Shown piece by piece: positions 1 through 13,400 of a stretch of DNA of 64,000 bases. Every line of letters starts with the position of its first letter. The stretch's first letter is position 1. The stretch lies in assembly GCA_013397455.1 (NCBI GenBank), contig VYZB01000370.1:288943-352942 (forward strand), given 5' to 3'. This DNA comes from Crotophaga sulcirostris. Lineage: Eukaryota; Chordata; Aves; Cuculiformes; Crotophagidae. The position numbers and the translations under genes are program-made. The notes under the pieces were generated by a model that saw only the letters and a program-made list of their open reading frames with translations, searched no databases and was not told the DNA's origin.

Positions 1-222
1 TCAGGCTGGTAAGAAACAATTTGCTCTGGGCAAACCCATTCTGCTATTTTCCTACCATTTTACTGTCCTTTATGTGCTTGGAAATGGGAGGGATAAACTC
101 CACAGTCTTTCCAGGGACTGAAATGAGACTGATGTGCCAGAGGTCTTCAAAACCCTTTGTCTTGCCTTTCTTAAAGATGATTGCAGTGCTTGCCTTTTTC
201 CACCCACCTTTGCATTTGATAA
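1..222 (-). mobile_element. CR1 LINE fragment, antisense, cut by window edge
   Basis: Read on the minus strand, this segment follows the CR1 ORF2 region just before and into the RT fingers. There is a piece equivalent to 'PIFKKG', then the '[10 protein letters not shown]' stretch (around + 100-125), then a lysine/histidine stretch (around + 70-90), ending in an equivalent of 'HGF-KG-SCLTNL' near position 1. The match is clear but diverged, with frame breaks, so this is a dead copy. The element must continue left of the window. Its upstream (5') end lies near 205-225, where similarity stops. The plus-strand open frame over this segment is only its antisense shadow. The assignment is by recall of avian CR1, not by a search. 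Confidence 0.72.
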
Positions 223-954
223 TCTCACTGAATATCAGTCTAGCTGTAAATAGGCATGGAGAATTACTTTCATGGATCTGTTTGCAAGTTTACTGCTCTG
301 CTTTTTGCTGTGTGAAAACTGGTAATTTTCTTTCAAACATGTGATACTATATGTTTTTCAGATAGCAGGCACTATGAATAAAATTAATCTGATCTAACCT
401 TTAGGCATTTGCACTTCTAAACATGAGCTAGTACAATATAGAACTTTTGCATCCATTCTGGTTTGAGCTAAAGTAGAATCAGTTTTCAGACTTTTAAGCT
501 AAGCCTTATCTATGTAACTCCATTTTCTGAAAGTTAATGGCATGTTTTTCAGACTGTGCTTCTCTCTAGAAGTGATAACATGGGGCATTGGTATTCAGAA
601 AGTCCATTGCTTATATTTATCCATATGAAGACAAAGGTCACCCTCAGGTTGGTAGATGGCCACAAGTGAAAGAGGTGAAAAGGGGGTGCACCTGCAGGAA
701 GAGGCAAACAGAACAGGTGAACCCAAACTGTTCAACAAAGTATTCATTCCATACATATCATATTTGGTATAAAACTGAGGGATCAGAAGTGTCAAGCTCA
801 AGAAAAATATCACTTTGACAAATAACAGGTTACTTTCTCTATGCCAGCTTATTAGAGAATCTTTGGAGATCTTAGTGCCATGTCAATATTCACTTTAACT
901 TACCAGAGTTGCTCCTATGAACATATTACGAGTGGCATATAATAACTGACAGAG
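223..954. other. unique AT-rich intergenic/intronic sequence
   Basis: I see no repeat family, RNA gene or supported exon here. Short open frames on both strands around 588-818 lack recognisable domains and overlap each other. Confidence 0.6.
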
Positions 955-1028
955 GTATATATTTATATGTCGGTATATATATATACACACACACATATAT
1001 ACATATGTATGTATGTATGTGTGTATAC
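955..1028. repeat. compound microsatellite (TA)n-(CA)n-(TATG)n
   Basis: Alternating TA dinucleotides pass into a short CA run and then about five TATG/TGTA units. It is a typical compound simple repeat and likely length-polymorphic. Confidence 0.9.
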
Positions 1029-2909
1029 AGTGGTGGATTCATAAGTGCTAATGATAAATCCCAAACAAGCTACCAGTTAATGTGATGATAAGAATCACCT
1101 TTGGTAGACTTAAAGGAATAGGTGAGAGATGTTAATTCATGTGTGGTATGGTGTTTTTTTTTCTTTCCATTTGATAGATAACAGGACTTCTGTTAAGTGA
1201 AAATTTATATAGTGTTTGTATATGTTTCTGTGTGTATAACATAATTACCTGGACTAAGGGCTTGGGTTAGGAGGGAATCACTCATAATTTAAGGAAAGGT
1301 ATTTAAGGAATGTAATTACCCTCAAATCAAGACAAAACATTTTTTGGTCATGTAACTCAGAATTCAGATTAAAACTAAAAGACGTAAGCAGATCATATAG
1401 TAATGATGCATTTAGAATTTTGGTATATTACTATTCAGTGAGCCAAAACTGATTTTTAAAGACAAATTAGATATTCAGGGAGTTACGATGTCATTCTTTG
1501 AAGTGGATGATAGAAAAGGAACTTAACTGAATGTGAGTGCCGATGAGAAAAAAAGCCCTCTATATCAAGTAAGAAAATGAACAGGAGAGGAAAACTTGAA
1601 AAGTACCACTAGCCATGCCAAAAGGCAAACAGAAGGGCTACAGCAGAAGTTAAGGAACTTCATGCAGTGTAAGAGAGAAACTGAAGCTTTCATGCAGCAA
1701 ACTTGTATATTATTTGCAGAACAGACTACATCTTTACAGAAGGATATTAAGTAATTTTCTCTGACAGAGAAAATTCGCTAGGCTAGAACAAGGCCTGTTG
1801 AGCCCTAACATTTTCTAGGGACAAAAGAGGGCTAAATTTTGAAAGAATAAGCTTGAAGTATTTCTCGTAACTTCTTAAATCATATGGAAAGGGCCTTTTT
1901 TTCAGTTTGGAGATACCTATAATATTTCCAAAGTAAGCTTAAATCCCTTTAGAGCTTTCGCAGCTGAGAGTTATATGTATGTCCATATATACATGCATGC
2001 TGAATTAGCATCAGTTAACAGCCAAACACCCACCCAGTCACTCAATAACTCTCCCTCCTCATCAGGACAGGGGGAGATAATAGGAAGAGAAAGATGATGG
2101 ATCTGAATAGAGATAAGGACATCACCTGCCAATAACTGTTATAGGCAAAACAGCCTTGACTCCGGGAAAACTGATTTACTGCCAATTAAAATAGATCCAG
2201 ATAGCTGGAAACAAAAAGACAAACATTAAAATATCACATGTTGTCTTTCTGTGAAGGAATTCTTTCTCCCTTGCCGAACTTCATTCCTTCACTTGCAAAC
2301 TTCTCTACCCGTTCCTTCAAGTGATGTAGGGGGGTGAGGTTGTGGTCAGTACGCAATGGTTTCTCTGACTCTCCTCTCACACACTATTCCTCTGCTCCAG
2401 CATGGGTCCTCCACAGGCTGCATAAAATATCTGTTATACCATGGAACGTGTCCTCCTTCTCTGACCTTGGTGTTTCCTCTGCTGTTTCTCACTGCTTTTG
2501 CTGTTGTAGTTGGTTTATTGTTGTTTTGTTGTTTTTTTTTTCCCTTCTCTTCTGCCTGTCTGACATTTTCTTCCTTCTTGAAGATTTTTTTTACAGGGGT
2601 TTGTTCACATTTGGTTGATGGGTTCAGCTGTCAACAACAGTGAGTTCATTGCAGAGCCAGCTATGTCCAGCACAGAGTAACTCTAGTTTCTTCTCCCAGG
2701 GACCACTCTTGCAGCCTCCACCACTACCAAAAAACTTGTCACCTAAACCTGATACATAGTCTGTAGGAACTTGCTTTTGTTCATCATCTTCCATGGATTC
2801 CTTGAAAGAAGTTCATGGATCATTAAAGGCCCTGTCTCTGCAGATGATCAATGGCTCCTCAGATAATTGTATTGTTTCCTTCCTGCCTACCTTTGCAAAT
2901 TGTTATTTC

Positions 2910-2932
2910 AGCTTATTAGCTTATTAGCTTAT
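2910..2932. repeat. short tandem repeat, AGCTTATT unit x ~2.9
   Basis: Nearly three perfect tandem copies of an 8-bp unit are directly visible. Confidence 0.85.
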
Positions 2933-4085
2933 GGATGCATATTTACACTACTTAGGCTCAATGAAGCCTGATGTAGAGGCATCTGATTCACCTCCATCTA
3001 ACACTAACTCAGAGTGAAGAGCTCTAACCATAAATGACTCAAGCTAATAATTCCTCATAGATTAGCACAGCACTGGTTAGAGGTGTAGATTGAGTTGAAA
3101 GCGGTTTTCCCACCTTAACCTTATCACCTAACTACCTTATTACTGTATGGTGCTGAGGCTGTAAAATATTTTAAATGCCTTGCTTTCCATTTTGCTATCT
3201 TGGGAGTAGTGGTGTGCAGTTGCAATATAATGCCTTCTTTACTTGAGCACAAGCTGAAAATTAGTGATACATCTTTATGAAACATGTTATCCCTATTCAT
3301 AGACCATAGTTGAGTCTCTAGAGAAGCCTACGTAAACTTACTACTTACACGGTCTGGTAACTCAAGCATCTTCAAGTCTTGCCTTCACAGTAAGAAGTAT
3401 TTCAGTTAGTATTTTAAATACAATATAGTATGGTTTAGCTGCACCTCTTAAAATAAAGGCTGTGTTAATGATAATGTATTCAAATTAGATGCATACACAA
3501 CCAACAATCTTTCCATTACTAGATGTTTGCATTACATTTCTATGAGGGAAATAACGAAGAGAAAGTGATGTAATCTGATGATTAAGACAAAAATGTCCAA
3601 AAGGATCAACGCTACATATTGAAAACCATGTCTCATTCTTTCCTGTACTGACACAGTTGAAATGAGAGTTAGTGAAAATGAGAGGGGTCTGATGGCGTTA
3701 ATTTTCTGTGAGGGCTTTTAGAATCAATCCCCACCGGTACTGAATTAGGCCAAATCTATAGACATTTAGGACACATTGTGTATGTCATTTTCCCAATTGC
3801 ATTTAAAATTAGGTTACCAAGGGGGAGGGGAGACTTGAATTTTCAAATAGTGTGATTCACTGTTGATGATTTTTATTCAATTCTATTACTTCACTTGTGA
3901 TCTTATGATTTTTATCAATGGACAAGAACACTAACCCTTAGATAACATTTTAAAATATTATATAAAACAGAATAAATAAATTAAATACCTCAAGGTAAGT
4001 CTTCAAAATTTCAGTGACTTGATATAGAAGTGTAAAAGCAGAAAGCAAAAGATGACATGTAGACACTTTAAGGATTGATGAGGAG

Positions 4086-4112
4086 AGAAAAACAAAACAA
4101 AACAAAACAAAA
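4086..4112. repeat. (AAAAC)n simple repeat
   Basis: Five near-perfect AAAAC units follow an A-rich stretch. It may be a decayed poly-A tail of a retroposon, but no element body was recognised to its left. Confidence 0.85.
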
Positions 4113-6220
4113 TCCACTAAAAGTCCCCACAAAAAAACTTCAGATAACACTTGTATGTCCAGTCTAGAAGTCATACTAGAAGTGTTTTACAGGTTTCCAA
4201 GAAGCGGAAAGTGCTAAAATGCCTCTATGTTTCTTCAGTGGAACTTGGTCTCTGTTTTTGCAGTGAAAGTAATGTGCACTCTGAAGATCGCCTACTGATT
4301 TCAAACATTACAACTTCTCACTTTTGGCTGTTGGCAGAAAATAGTCCATAAATGAGTCAGTGGAGTAGAGTGAACATTATAAGCATTAAATTGATTAAGA
4401 CCATCTGGATTAGGGTTTGCGCAGAAGCAGTACTGGGTGGAGAAAGGAGTTATGTGATCTAGCCAAGAAGAGAATCTCTTTGTAAAGCTATGTAAGGAAT
4501 AATGTATTAATAAAATCATTTGAAGGTCTGGTTATAGGTAGGCCTAGCAAGGAGGAAAGCAGTCCTGAGAAAAAGATGAGCAAACGGATGGTCGGTGCTA
4601 ACCTAAGAATATGGTAGAGGACATAGTCTACTAGCCATTTAGTGTTTCTTTGTATTTCTGTGATCTTTAAAGTCAAACTCTCCTCTGCATTTAATAACTT
4701 TCTGTTTCAAAAGACAATAGGCTATCTGAGACTATTTTAATGAACCTTTACAGGTTTAACGTTAAAAAATTCATTCCCATAATGTGAAATGTAACGAGAA
4801 AGTTTTTTTTTCCCCTCCTAACAGATGAGTTCTGTTTCCAGTCAATTCAGTTTCAGAAGGAAAAGAAAATTTCTCTTTTGAACCAGGGTGATTTACATAC
4901 CTGTGAAGAAACTACCTTGTTTTGTTTTGAGTGTTTCATTTGTTTGTTATTTACCGAAAAGTATTTAACAATAAAACATCTAATTACTTTGTTATTTGGT
5001 GCTCTGAAGTTCTTGAATTTCCTGGAATAGTATTAGTTAGGTGATACTGCATTGGTAAATACAGCACCGTGTTGCACTACAGCTGGTCACACGAATGTGT
5101 GTTACTAAGTGATCCAGAATTTCAATGGGTGATGCCCTTTGTCACTAACTCAAGGAAGATGACTTTTTAAAGGAGTTTTCTCATAGTTTTTTTCACTGTA
5201 GAAAGCTGGAACTTTCACATTTGCCACATTTGCCAAAGACCAACAGTAAAGCATAAGTTCAATGTGTTCTGAAGAGTTTGTTTAAATTAGATATTTAATA
5301 AAATTTAAAACAAAAAGAGAGAGAGCAGATAATCAAATAGCATATATTTATTTATTTTCACATGCAACCTGCATTTTTGTGCACAAACTCAAGAGAATAT
5401 TGTGTATGGAAATAGAGAAACAGGAAGAATAATTCTGAAGACAATAATATATTGGATTTAGACAGGAAGTTTAATGTAGTTGTAAATGCAAATGTAAAAC
5501 ATGTAAAATACAATCAACTAATGTAGATCCAATAAGAAAGAAAAAAAATCAATCTGACTTTGTCAAGACCATAGAAATCTTTTATACCACAATCAATTTG
5601 TTAGTGCTTGTATGGCCCTAAGCATCAGACAATACTGCCATTTTTATCCATTTGAAAAATAACTCTGTTTAGTAGGACCATGATTACTGATCTATATCTA
5701 ATTTATTTCTTCTATGCTGCAAGTGCATTAACATCCAATGACAAAGATGTTTAAAAACTCACCTCTCAGACACTGGCCACTCGTCTTCTTACTGTACAAC
5801 AGAATGGTCTCTTGCCTAGGACTACTAGCAGAGCTACGTTATGAAAGCCAGATGAAATGCCATGGGGAAACCACAATCCCCACCTTTCTCATTTCCCCCA
5901 CTGTGGAGCTGGCATTTCTCACTGCGGGTGTAGTCTTTATGGCATGGTTGCTAAACACAAGGATGCAGAAGTTGATCATCAAGACAGATTGCCTGCTAAG
6001 CAAGAGAGTAGTGTATGTAACCAGCACACCAGAAAATAATATGTGATCATGGAGTTTATAAAGAGAGAAATTTAGCATAAATCTGACCCAAAGCACTATG
6101 GCAAAATTTGACTAGGCATTCAGATCCAAACTGTGCAAATGACATGTTTCTGGAGTCACAGGTGTGGAAATTGCATACCATATCTGCACTATGGGAAATA
6201 ATTGGATTATTACAGTATAG

Positions 6221-6246
6221 CACTGTGCATATCACTGTGCATATCA
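6221..6246. repeat. 12-bp tandem duplication
   Basis: CACTGTGCATAT occurs twice head to tail with no mismatch, followed by CA. It is consistent with a recent replication-slippage duplication. Confidence 0.9.
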
Positions 6247-7142
6247 ACTTTTATTTGTTTTACTCTTTTCTTGGAACTTAGGTCAGTGTTACAGGAAATC
6301 TGCAGTTTGACAGAGGGAACTAAATGATAACAATTTTTGTCATCCCATGATTTGAATCATAAAACAATTAGTGCAAGGGAGTCCTATTTTACAGAAATTT
6401 TCCCAAACAGCTGAGCATTGTTTGACAGCAGTTTTCTCTGGATTTGATTTCGTTATTTATTTTATATTTATTTACTAAATATACATACACACATAGCTAC
6501 GGACATACGTACCATCTCATACAATTATATTTAATTATACAATTGTTATCATTATTGATCTGGTATTATACTGTGTATTATAAAAGACAGATTAAGCATA
6601 ATTATTGTTAATAATTTCTCCTAGTCCTATAGAGAAAGAGCTGGTTATAACTAGCAAAGAAAGCAGTGAGAAAGTAGAAAACAGTGCAGGCTGCCTAACA
6701 AATTCAGTTGTGGTTCCACAATGATTTGATGAATGAATAGAAAACTTATTTGCTTAATTTTTCAGAATGAATATTTTAATTCTTACATGAAATGGAAATT
6801 ACTAAACTGTTGTTCAACTAGGCGCAGCAGAATAACACAATATGAGGAAGAAACCATAATATAAAGCCAAGTCTCATGCATTCTGTATGAGTGCTCTACC
6901 AACTTACCATATGCTTCCTTTTGCCTAATGAATATTCAGAAAAGTGAGACAGTGCAGACAGATATGACAAATGGACTACCACACTGTAGATATATTTTAT
7001 TTGGAACATTCTTCAGGGGAAAGGAAAAAAAAAAAAAGAAAGAATAAAAGGAAATGCAACTTCTTTTGCCCGTTCGACAGAGAATACATCTCAACCCCCC
7101 TCCTGTGTTTCCCTAGGACATATTCTAATCACTGAACTTTTT

Positions 7143-7162
7143 NNNNNNNNNNNNNNNNNNNN
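7143..7162. other. assembly gap (20 N)
   Basis: A run of exactly 20 N is present. It is a scaffold gap whose true length is not known from the sequence. Confidence 0.99.
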
Positions 7163-8409
7163 AAAGTTGATCAGAGGAACGCCTATCAGGAAATGTGTGT
7201 GAAAAAGAACATTTAGATGTTTATAATTTTAAAGAGACATTCCCTGAAGCAGATATTTTGTGGTTGAGAGAATTTTGCTGAGAGAAATCAAGCAAACAAA
7301 AATTAAAGAAACTGAGCTTCTGCAGAGATTATGTGGTACCAAAGCTGATGCATTACCAAAGAAACCCGAACTGACTGGCACTGTATTTTGAAGATCTACA
7401 CTTTTTATTCCCTGTGTGGCCCATTAGCTAGAATATGAAATAAATCTACATGAGACCAAAGAATGATCAGGGATCTTCATATCATTGCTCCTCTGACCAG
7501 ATCTAGAACCTGGTTTAGGTCTGAACAGAGGCATGCCTTAGATATTTTTGTGGAACTACCCTGTAACATTAACATAACGCACTGTATAAACAGCCTTTCC
7601 AGATGATATCTAATGCTCAGCCTGAGATATTCTTTTGTGAATTGTAACCAATTTCTTCCATTTCAGTATCTTGTAAGGCAGAAATGCAGGTTTAGGTCTT
7701 CAGAGAAAGTGTTTGCTTTGAAGGCTGCGAAGACGCTTTTTCTAGTGTCACAAAGGATGCAGGTTGCTATGCCTGTTTGTGGTTGCTAATGAGAAATCTG
7801 AAATAGAGCTTGTAACTCTAATGAGTTTTTAATTTTAAAAAAAAAACCCAAAAACAAAATCACACATACAAAAAACATGCCGACAATTTAAAGTATTAGA
7901 AGTTAGAGTTTTTAAGGGAGAACAAGTCTTTCTGTTGACTTTATCAGCTTGCCAAAATAACCCCTACAAACAAGTAACCAGAAAGTACTAACAGGTGGTA
8001 CGATTCTTAAGGAAACAATCTCAATACAGAGAACAGTGAAGTTGCCATAATGATAAATAAAGCTTCCTAGTTTAGTCAAGATTTTTCATATTCCATCTGG
8101 AAGGTAGTCGGTGGTGAAACTGTAACTAAGTTCTGTAATGTTTTCTCCTAAAAATTCCAGGTTTACATTGCACATTAAAAAGACAAACACAAGCTACATT
8201 GCATTTTTGTTGTGATACACAGAATTAAAAATTAAGTGTCAAGAAATGGGAACCAGAAAAATCAGGGTAATAGTGATAATCAGGGAAACTATAATAAAAA
8301 TAAAAACTGCGTTCAGAGGATATTTGAGCAACACATAACTGCAAGCAGAAGATGTGTCATACTTGGAAATGACAGAGCAAATTTCTATCTGGTTTCTATC
8401 GGTTCTAAG
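7163..8409. other. unique AT-rich sequence, no gene seen
   Basis: There is nothing recognisable apart from an A-rich low-complexity patch near 7838-7862. An open frame that starts at 8236 runs into the CR1 element and has no meaning of its own. Confidence 0.55.
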
Positions 8410-9375
8410 GAGTTCAGGGTTCAGTGCTGGGTCCAGTTCTGTTCAATAGCTTTATCAACAATCTGGTTGAGGGGAGTGAGTGTACCCTTAGTAGGTTTGT
8501 GGATGACACTAAGCTGGGTGGTAGTGTTAATCTGCTTGAAGGAAGGGAGGTTCTGCAGAGGGATCTGGACAGGCTGGATCAATGGGCTGAAACCAATGGG
8601 GTGAGATTTAACAAGACCAAGTGCCAAGTCCTGCACTTGGGACACAACAACCCCAGGCAGTGTTACAGAGCTGGAGGAGAACGGCTGGAGAGCTGTCTGC
8701 CAGAGAAGGACCTGGGGGTGTTGGTTGACAGCTGGCTGAATATGAGTCAGTAGTTGCCCAAGTGGCCAAGAAGGCCAACGGTATCTTGGCCTATCAGAAA
8801 CAGCGTAGCCAGCAGGAGCAGGGCAGTGATTATGCCCCTGTACTCGGCACTGATGAGGCCACACCTCGAGTGCTGTGTGCAGTTTTAGGCCCCTCGCTCC
8901 AAGAAGGACATTGAGGTGCTGGAGCACATCCAGAGAAGGGCGACAAGACTGGGGAAGGGGCTGGAGAACAAGTCTTACAAGAAGTGGTTGAGGGAACTGG
9001 CGTTGTTTAGCTTAGAGAGGAGGAGGCTGAGGGGAGACCTCATCAATGTCTACAACTCCCTGAAAGGAGGTTGTGGTGAGTTGAGTGTTGGTCTCTTCTC
9101 CCAAGTGACAGGTGATAGGATGATGGGAAATGGCCACAAGTTGCACCAGGGGAGGTTCAGACTAGACATTAGGAAAAATTTCTTTACTGAAAGGGTGGTC
9201 AGGCACTGGAACAGGCTGCCCTGGGAGGTAGTTGAGTCATCATCCCTGGAGGTGTTTAAAAGATGGGTAGATGAGGTGCTCAGGGATCTGGTTTAGTAGT
9301 GGACAGGTACGGTTGGACTCGATAATCTCAAAGATCTTTTCCAATCAGCTGATTCTATGATTCTATTATTCTAAG
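8410..9375 (+). mobile_element. CR1 LINE, 5'-truncated, sense orientation
   Basis: This non-LTR retrotransposon copy contains the second half of ORF2 (RT palm to C-terminus) and the complete 3' end. It starts abruptly inside the RT domain at an equivalent of '[12 protein letters not shown]'. It passes the 'ECTLS-F-DDTKLGG' active-site region, the '[11 protein letters not shown]' block, 'EKDLGVLVD', 'RRATRL', 'RRRLRGDLI' and '[19 protein letters not shown]', and ends in the short 3' UTR 'GGTTGGACTCGATAATCTCAAAG'-like block and ATTCTATG tail units. Truncation at the 5' end is normal for CR1, which primes at the 3' end. I see no target-site duplication, as expected for CR1. It is the best-preserved repeat in the window and so probably the youngest. 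It inserted into unrelated unique DNA on both sides. Confidence 0.95.
8424..9296 (+). pseudogene. CR1 ORF2 RT remnant, broken
   Basis: This is the coding remnant of the CR1 ORF2 reverse transcriptase, missing the endonuclease and the first RT blocks. The catalytic box reads F-V-D-D at 8496-8507 where CR1 normally has F-A-D-D; both aspartates are kept. Breaks are visible. There is an in-frame stop at 8751-8753 (a CAG-type codon now TAG). A 1-base loss follows directly and is compensated by a 2-base loss about 50 bases on, which restores the frame. A second stop at 8886-8888 stands where tryptophan (TGG) is usual. The frame then stays open to the natural-looking stop at 9294-9296. It cannot make a working enzyme. 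The 168-codon minus-strand frame across 8421-8927 is an antisense shadow. Confidence 0.9.
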
Positions 9376-12300
9376 CTTTCAATTTACTGTTTAGCTAAGT
9401 AGGACAATGAAGTAACCACATTTTACACCTGAAGCTATCTACTTCCAATTTTATACGATGCTATTGGCATTAATCAGTTCAATGGTTAAAATCATTAGGG
9501 AAAACAAATTAAACATTACTTTAAACGGAGGGTAAATGTACAGTTTAAACATTAGTCATATCTTTCTACAGCTTTTACACCCAGGTATGTCTGAAGCTGC
9601 ATTTCAGTGAAAATTGATCCCACTTTTATGGGTTTGTGAACCTATTATATGTTTTAAAAATATTTTTACAGCAGTGACTCAAATTCATTAGTCTATACTT
9701 TCTCTTAGCTATCTAATATTGTTGGTGGTCTAGGGAGCTGATCTTAGTCTGAGGCATATTAGATTTGAAGATATTTTTCTATGCTTGCCTTATTATTTGT
9801 TTAGGCCACTGGCATGAATAAGCAGGATATTCCAGTGCTAGAAGCGTATGTACCAGCAGAGAGAGTTTGGTCTTATTGCTAAAAGTCAATAAATAAGGAT
9901 GCTTATTCTCTGAAGGCTAGCAAGGTTTTTCATTAAATTCTCTTTTAAAAAAAGTAGAAAAACCTCAATGTAAAATACTATTATGAAATGCTAATCACAG
10001 TGTTGGGGTTCTGTGTTCTCTCCAGATACGTCAACTGTAATGATGTAAGATCTTCAGATATGTATTAATCATAGCAATGCAATTTGAGGAACTGGAGGAA
10101 GTCTTGAGCAGCCAAGGAATGAGTAATGACATGGACTGAACTTTCTACATGAGCAATCTAGAAAATATAGGAAATCTGATTTGGGAAGGGTTTTAATTAA
10201 AATTTCTCCCATGGAGGAATAAAGAAGGTTATTTTCTGTGTCACAGCAGACTAAGGATCACTTTTAAGATTCTGCTATCAGCTTCTGCTTATAAGTAAGG
10301 ATCATTAATTATTGTCAAACAAATGGTGGCAAAACCAGATGTGAAACACTGTCTCTGTTACACCTGAGCTCTTTTATTTCTCTGATGTATTTCCTATCAT
10401 TGATCATATATGATGCTTGTAAATAAGTGTGTTATCAATGAAGTTTTGTAAACATGGAGTTGTTGACTTCCTTTTGTATAGTTCCTTTCCCCTGAAGAAA
10501 AGCCTGAAATGATACAGACAACCAAATGCACTTCAACAACATATTTTTGATGTCCACAGATTCTGTACCATCAGGGGAGTGTAACTGAACAGAAGTTCTC
10601 CAGTTGACAGTTATTTTGCCTACTCCAGCTATGACACTCTTAAGAACAGGGTTTCTTGTCCATTCCTTACCACCAAAATTTGACAGTCTGTTCTCAAAGC
10701 AGGTGAGAGAAAACAGAAAGAATAAATTCATGGATTGCGGAGTGGATTTTGAGCAAAATTTTGATTATCTGTTCAGCTCTGTTGAAGTGTGCCTTAAAAA
10801 CATTAGGAATTTGGTGACAAGAAAGTGTAATGGAAAACACTACCAACACACTTGATCAGCTTAGGTTCTGCAAATCTTTCAGTTTGTGACAGCTTTTTCT
10901 GATTACTAGTGTGGGGTAGGTTAAACCAGCTGAATCAGAGAAGAGAGAACAGAATCTGTACACTCTATCACTAGCTTTCTTAATGGAACAAATTTTCTAT
11001 GGCAGAAATCATGTAGGTTTTTAACAGCTCAGGATACTACACAGAAGCTGATGTGACAATACATCAATGATATTGTGTGTTTAAGGTTAGTCATAACAGT
11101 CTAAACAACACCTAAATGCTACATGGTCAGGGGTTTCTTACATTTCTCTTAATTGTGAATTATTATTTACTGATTGCAACTGAAAAAGTATCTTTGTATA
11201 ACAACAGAAGTATGGTCGATGTTGTTTTGTTAAGCTGCAAACTCCAATGTAGTTAAATCATAGGACACAAGAAAAGTTATGAAAATTTCATACTTCAGCA
11301 ATATGTGAAACTGCTTGGGGTTTGAACCATGCAAAAGCTTCTGTACGGCTGGCTTATTGTGACCTATGTATGATATCTGAGTGAGTATGTAGAAATCTTA
11401 ATGCTAATACTTAGTTCTTTCTTTGCTCTTCATTCATGGTTGGATTTTGCTGTTTTCTCTGGGTAGAAGAAACCTTTTTCTTGTCTAAGAACACAGGAAT
11501 AGATAAAATATTAATTCAGTGCCTGACTTCCTTGCTCAACTGAAGTGTATATCAGTTCACTGCAGTTAGAAAGGTATATAGTGTGGCAACTTGAAACTGT
11601 AGTGCTTTCCTAGGGACCCTCAGGAACAGAGCATGTTTTTCAATGTCCATTAGAAAGTTGAGTGCTAAGATCTATACTTCATTTCACTTTCATCCCTCGA
11701 ATCTGAAAACATAGTTCTGCAATTATGTCTTTCACTTGAACAAGAAACCCCACAAATATTTTAATAAACTCCTTTGCTTTAAAATGAATTAAATAATAAA
11801 ACTCTTTATTATACATTGCCTCTTAACACTAAATACTTGCTTTTGATAAATAGCCTTTGTTTTTATGGGGTAAGCACAAACTCATAAACAATAATATTGG
11901 TACTAGCAATTAAAAATGCTTAGAAGTCTACCTCCACAAGTTGGTCACAGGTTCATTGCCTCCTAATATTCCTTGAGAAGACAGATAGCTTGGACATCCA
12001 TTTTCAGATCTTCACAACACTTTTTTTCTCTCCCTCCTTAAACTTCAAGAAATATGGAACAGTGGTAAGTAACTCTCTTCCCAACCATCACACTGACCGG
12101 AATGAAGTCTATTATGATCTTGTTGTTCCCTCAAATCAGAGAGAATAACACAACTCTTTTTTTCCCCTGTTGTTTATTTTGTTGTTGCTGTTGTTGTTGT
12201 TTTATACTGCACTCAATCTAGCTTTGAGAAAATGTGCTGAACTGTAATTGTCACTTGTAACTTAATGTTCACCTAGATAATGATCAGGGGTTTTAAACCT

Positions 12301-13159
12301 TTCTTGCCCTCTGGGCAATACGTCCAAATCTTATGACCAATACACACTTAATGTACATCTTCAGGAAGTAAGAAGAAAAAGGAAGCTCAAGAAGTGATTT
12401 GTACAGGGAAGTGGCAATGGCTTTTCATCCCTTCACTACATGTCAGACCTGCAGCTGGGCATCCATGAATCAAGCAGTGTCTGTTGCAGTAGCTTGTGTT
12501 TACTCTCTTCATCCCAGGGAGGACCACATACTCTCCAGTCTGGTTGCTAATCTGATGGTCTATGCCTCTGCATGTGAACTCGTGAGCTGTACTTACCAAT
12601 GCAGTTGAAGTTGGCTACTTTTCTTGATATATTCCATTTGGGTAGAAACTGTGTACTTAAGATACCCACTTGCACGTCTCAAGAGAAAGCATTTTGGTAT
12701 TCAGATCTCAGCTGAGCTGATAGAGATTGCAGGTTATAAAGTGTAAGCAACACCAAAATTGTCTGGGTGGTGTTAAGAAATACTGAAAGAAACAAACACT
12801 GTTCTACTGTCATACTCAGTTTTCAGGGGGTGACAAAACATTTAGCTAAATTAAAGCGCTTGTTCATTGCCCTTAATGGATGAGAACTTTTGCCCTGGTA
12901 CCAGCTGGTGTCAAGCTGATGTTCTGTGTCATGAAGATTGATTGCTTTCAGTTCGGTGCAGTGTTGAGTCTTAGAAAAGGTTAATCTGATTTTAGGCTTA
13001 CACTGGAAACTCTGTTAAATATTATGTGGCATTGAGTTCCTTAGGTTAATTCTCTCTTACAAGAATAACAATGGCAGTTCTAAAAGTGTTGTTTTTAAAT
13101 GTCAGACTAACATACGGCACCTATTTTATAGAAATAAGTATATGAGAACACCTCATGTA
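9376..13159. other. unique AT-rich sequence, no gene seen
   Basis: I recognise no coding exon, RNA gene or clear mobile element. Short opposed open frames at 10435-10855 and 12387-12608 overlap on both strands and have no recognisable domain. A GTT-rich simple repeat lies at 12168-12202. Confidence 0.55.
12168..12202. repeat. (GTT)n simple repeat
   Basis: Interrupted GTT trinucleotide repeats are directly visible. The minus strand reads AAC. Confidence 0.88.
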
Positions 13160-13400
13160 CTCTCACTATATCTAGTTTTGTTTTGTGTTTCCTAGTCTAA
13201 ATTATTCTAAACTCTTCATCTCTACTTTGAGCCTGTTCACTCGCCCCTCCCTCGTTATTGTGGTTCTCCTAGAGATCTTTTATATTCATGCAATTTTCAA
13301 TGTTTCCATAATGATGTGGCCAGAACTGAAAACAGTATCCAAGACATGTTTTCATTCCTCAGTTTGTAATGATGCCTAGAACTTTTTCGTTATATGCTGG
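13160..13400 (-). mobile_element. possible ancient CR1/L3-like LINE relic, antisense
   Basis: Around 13300-13345 the plus strand carries 'ATGATGTGGCCAGAACTG' followed by 'AAAACAGTATCCAAGACATG'. This follows the antisense of the old CR1 block that encodes 'YC-QFW' and the next residues. The preceding 'CTTCATCTCTACTTTGAGCCTGTTCA' resembles the antisense of the 'LFSLEKRRL' block. Between them the match is poor and probably has small deletions. Divergence is much higher than in the copies at 8.4 and 19.8 kb, so this would be an old insertion. The call rests on remembered motifs and could be coincidental. Confidence 0.42.

Larger units (their letters stand above)
1029..7142. other. unique AT-rich sequence without a supported gene
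   Basis: This stretch is a mixture of AT-rich unique DNA with small simple repeats. They include an 8-bp unit (AGCTTATT) repeated about three times at 2910-2932, an AAAAC pentamer run at 4086-4112, and a 12-bp direct duplication (CACTGTGCATAT) at 6221-6244. Open frames such as 5738-6046 (102 codons, plus strand) show no domain, no paired splice context and no codon pattern that I can call real. I see no promoter-like CpG cluster. Confidence 0.55.

Noticed and set aside
5738..6046. 102-codon plus-strand frame with a hydrophobic stretch, overlapped by an 85-codon minus frame
   Set aside because: Both strands are open together and no family is recognised. The hydrophobic stretch is expected from T-rich DNA.
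8421..8927. 168-codon open frame on the minus strand, the longest in the window
   Set aside because: It lies wholly antisense to the CR1 RT remnant. CR1 composition leaves such frames open by chance, and it contains no domain.
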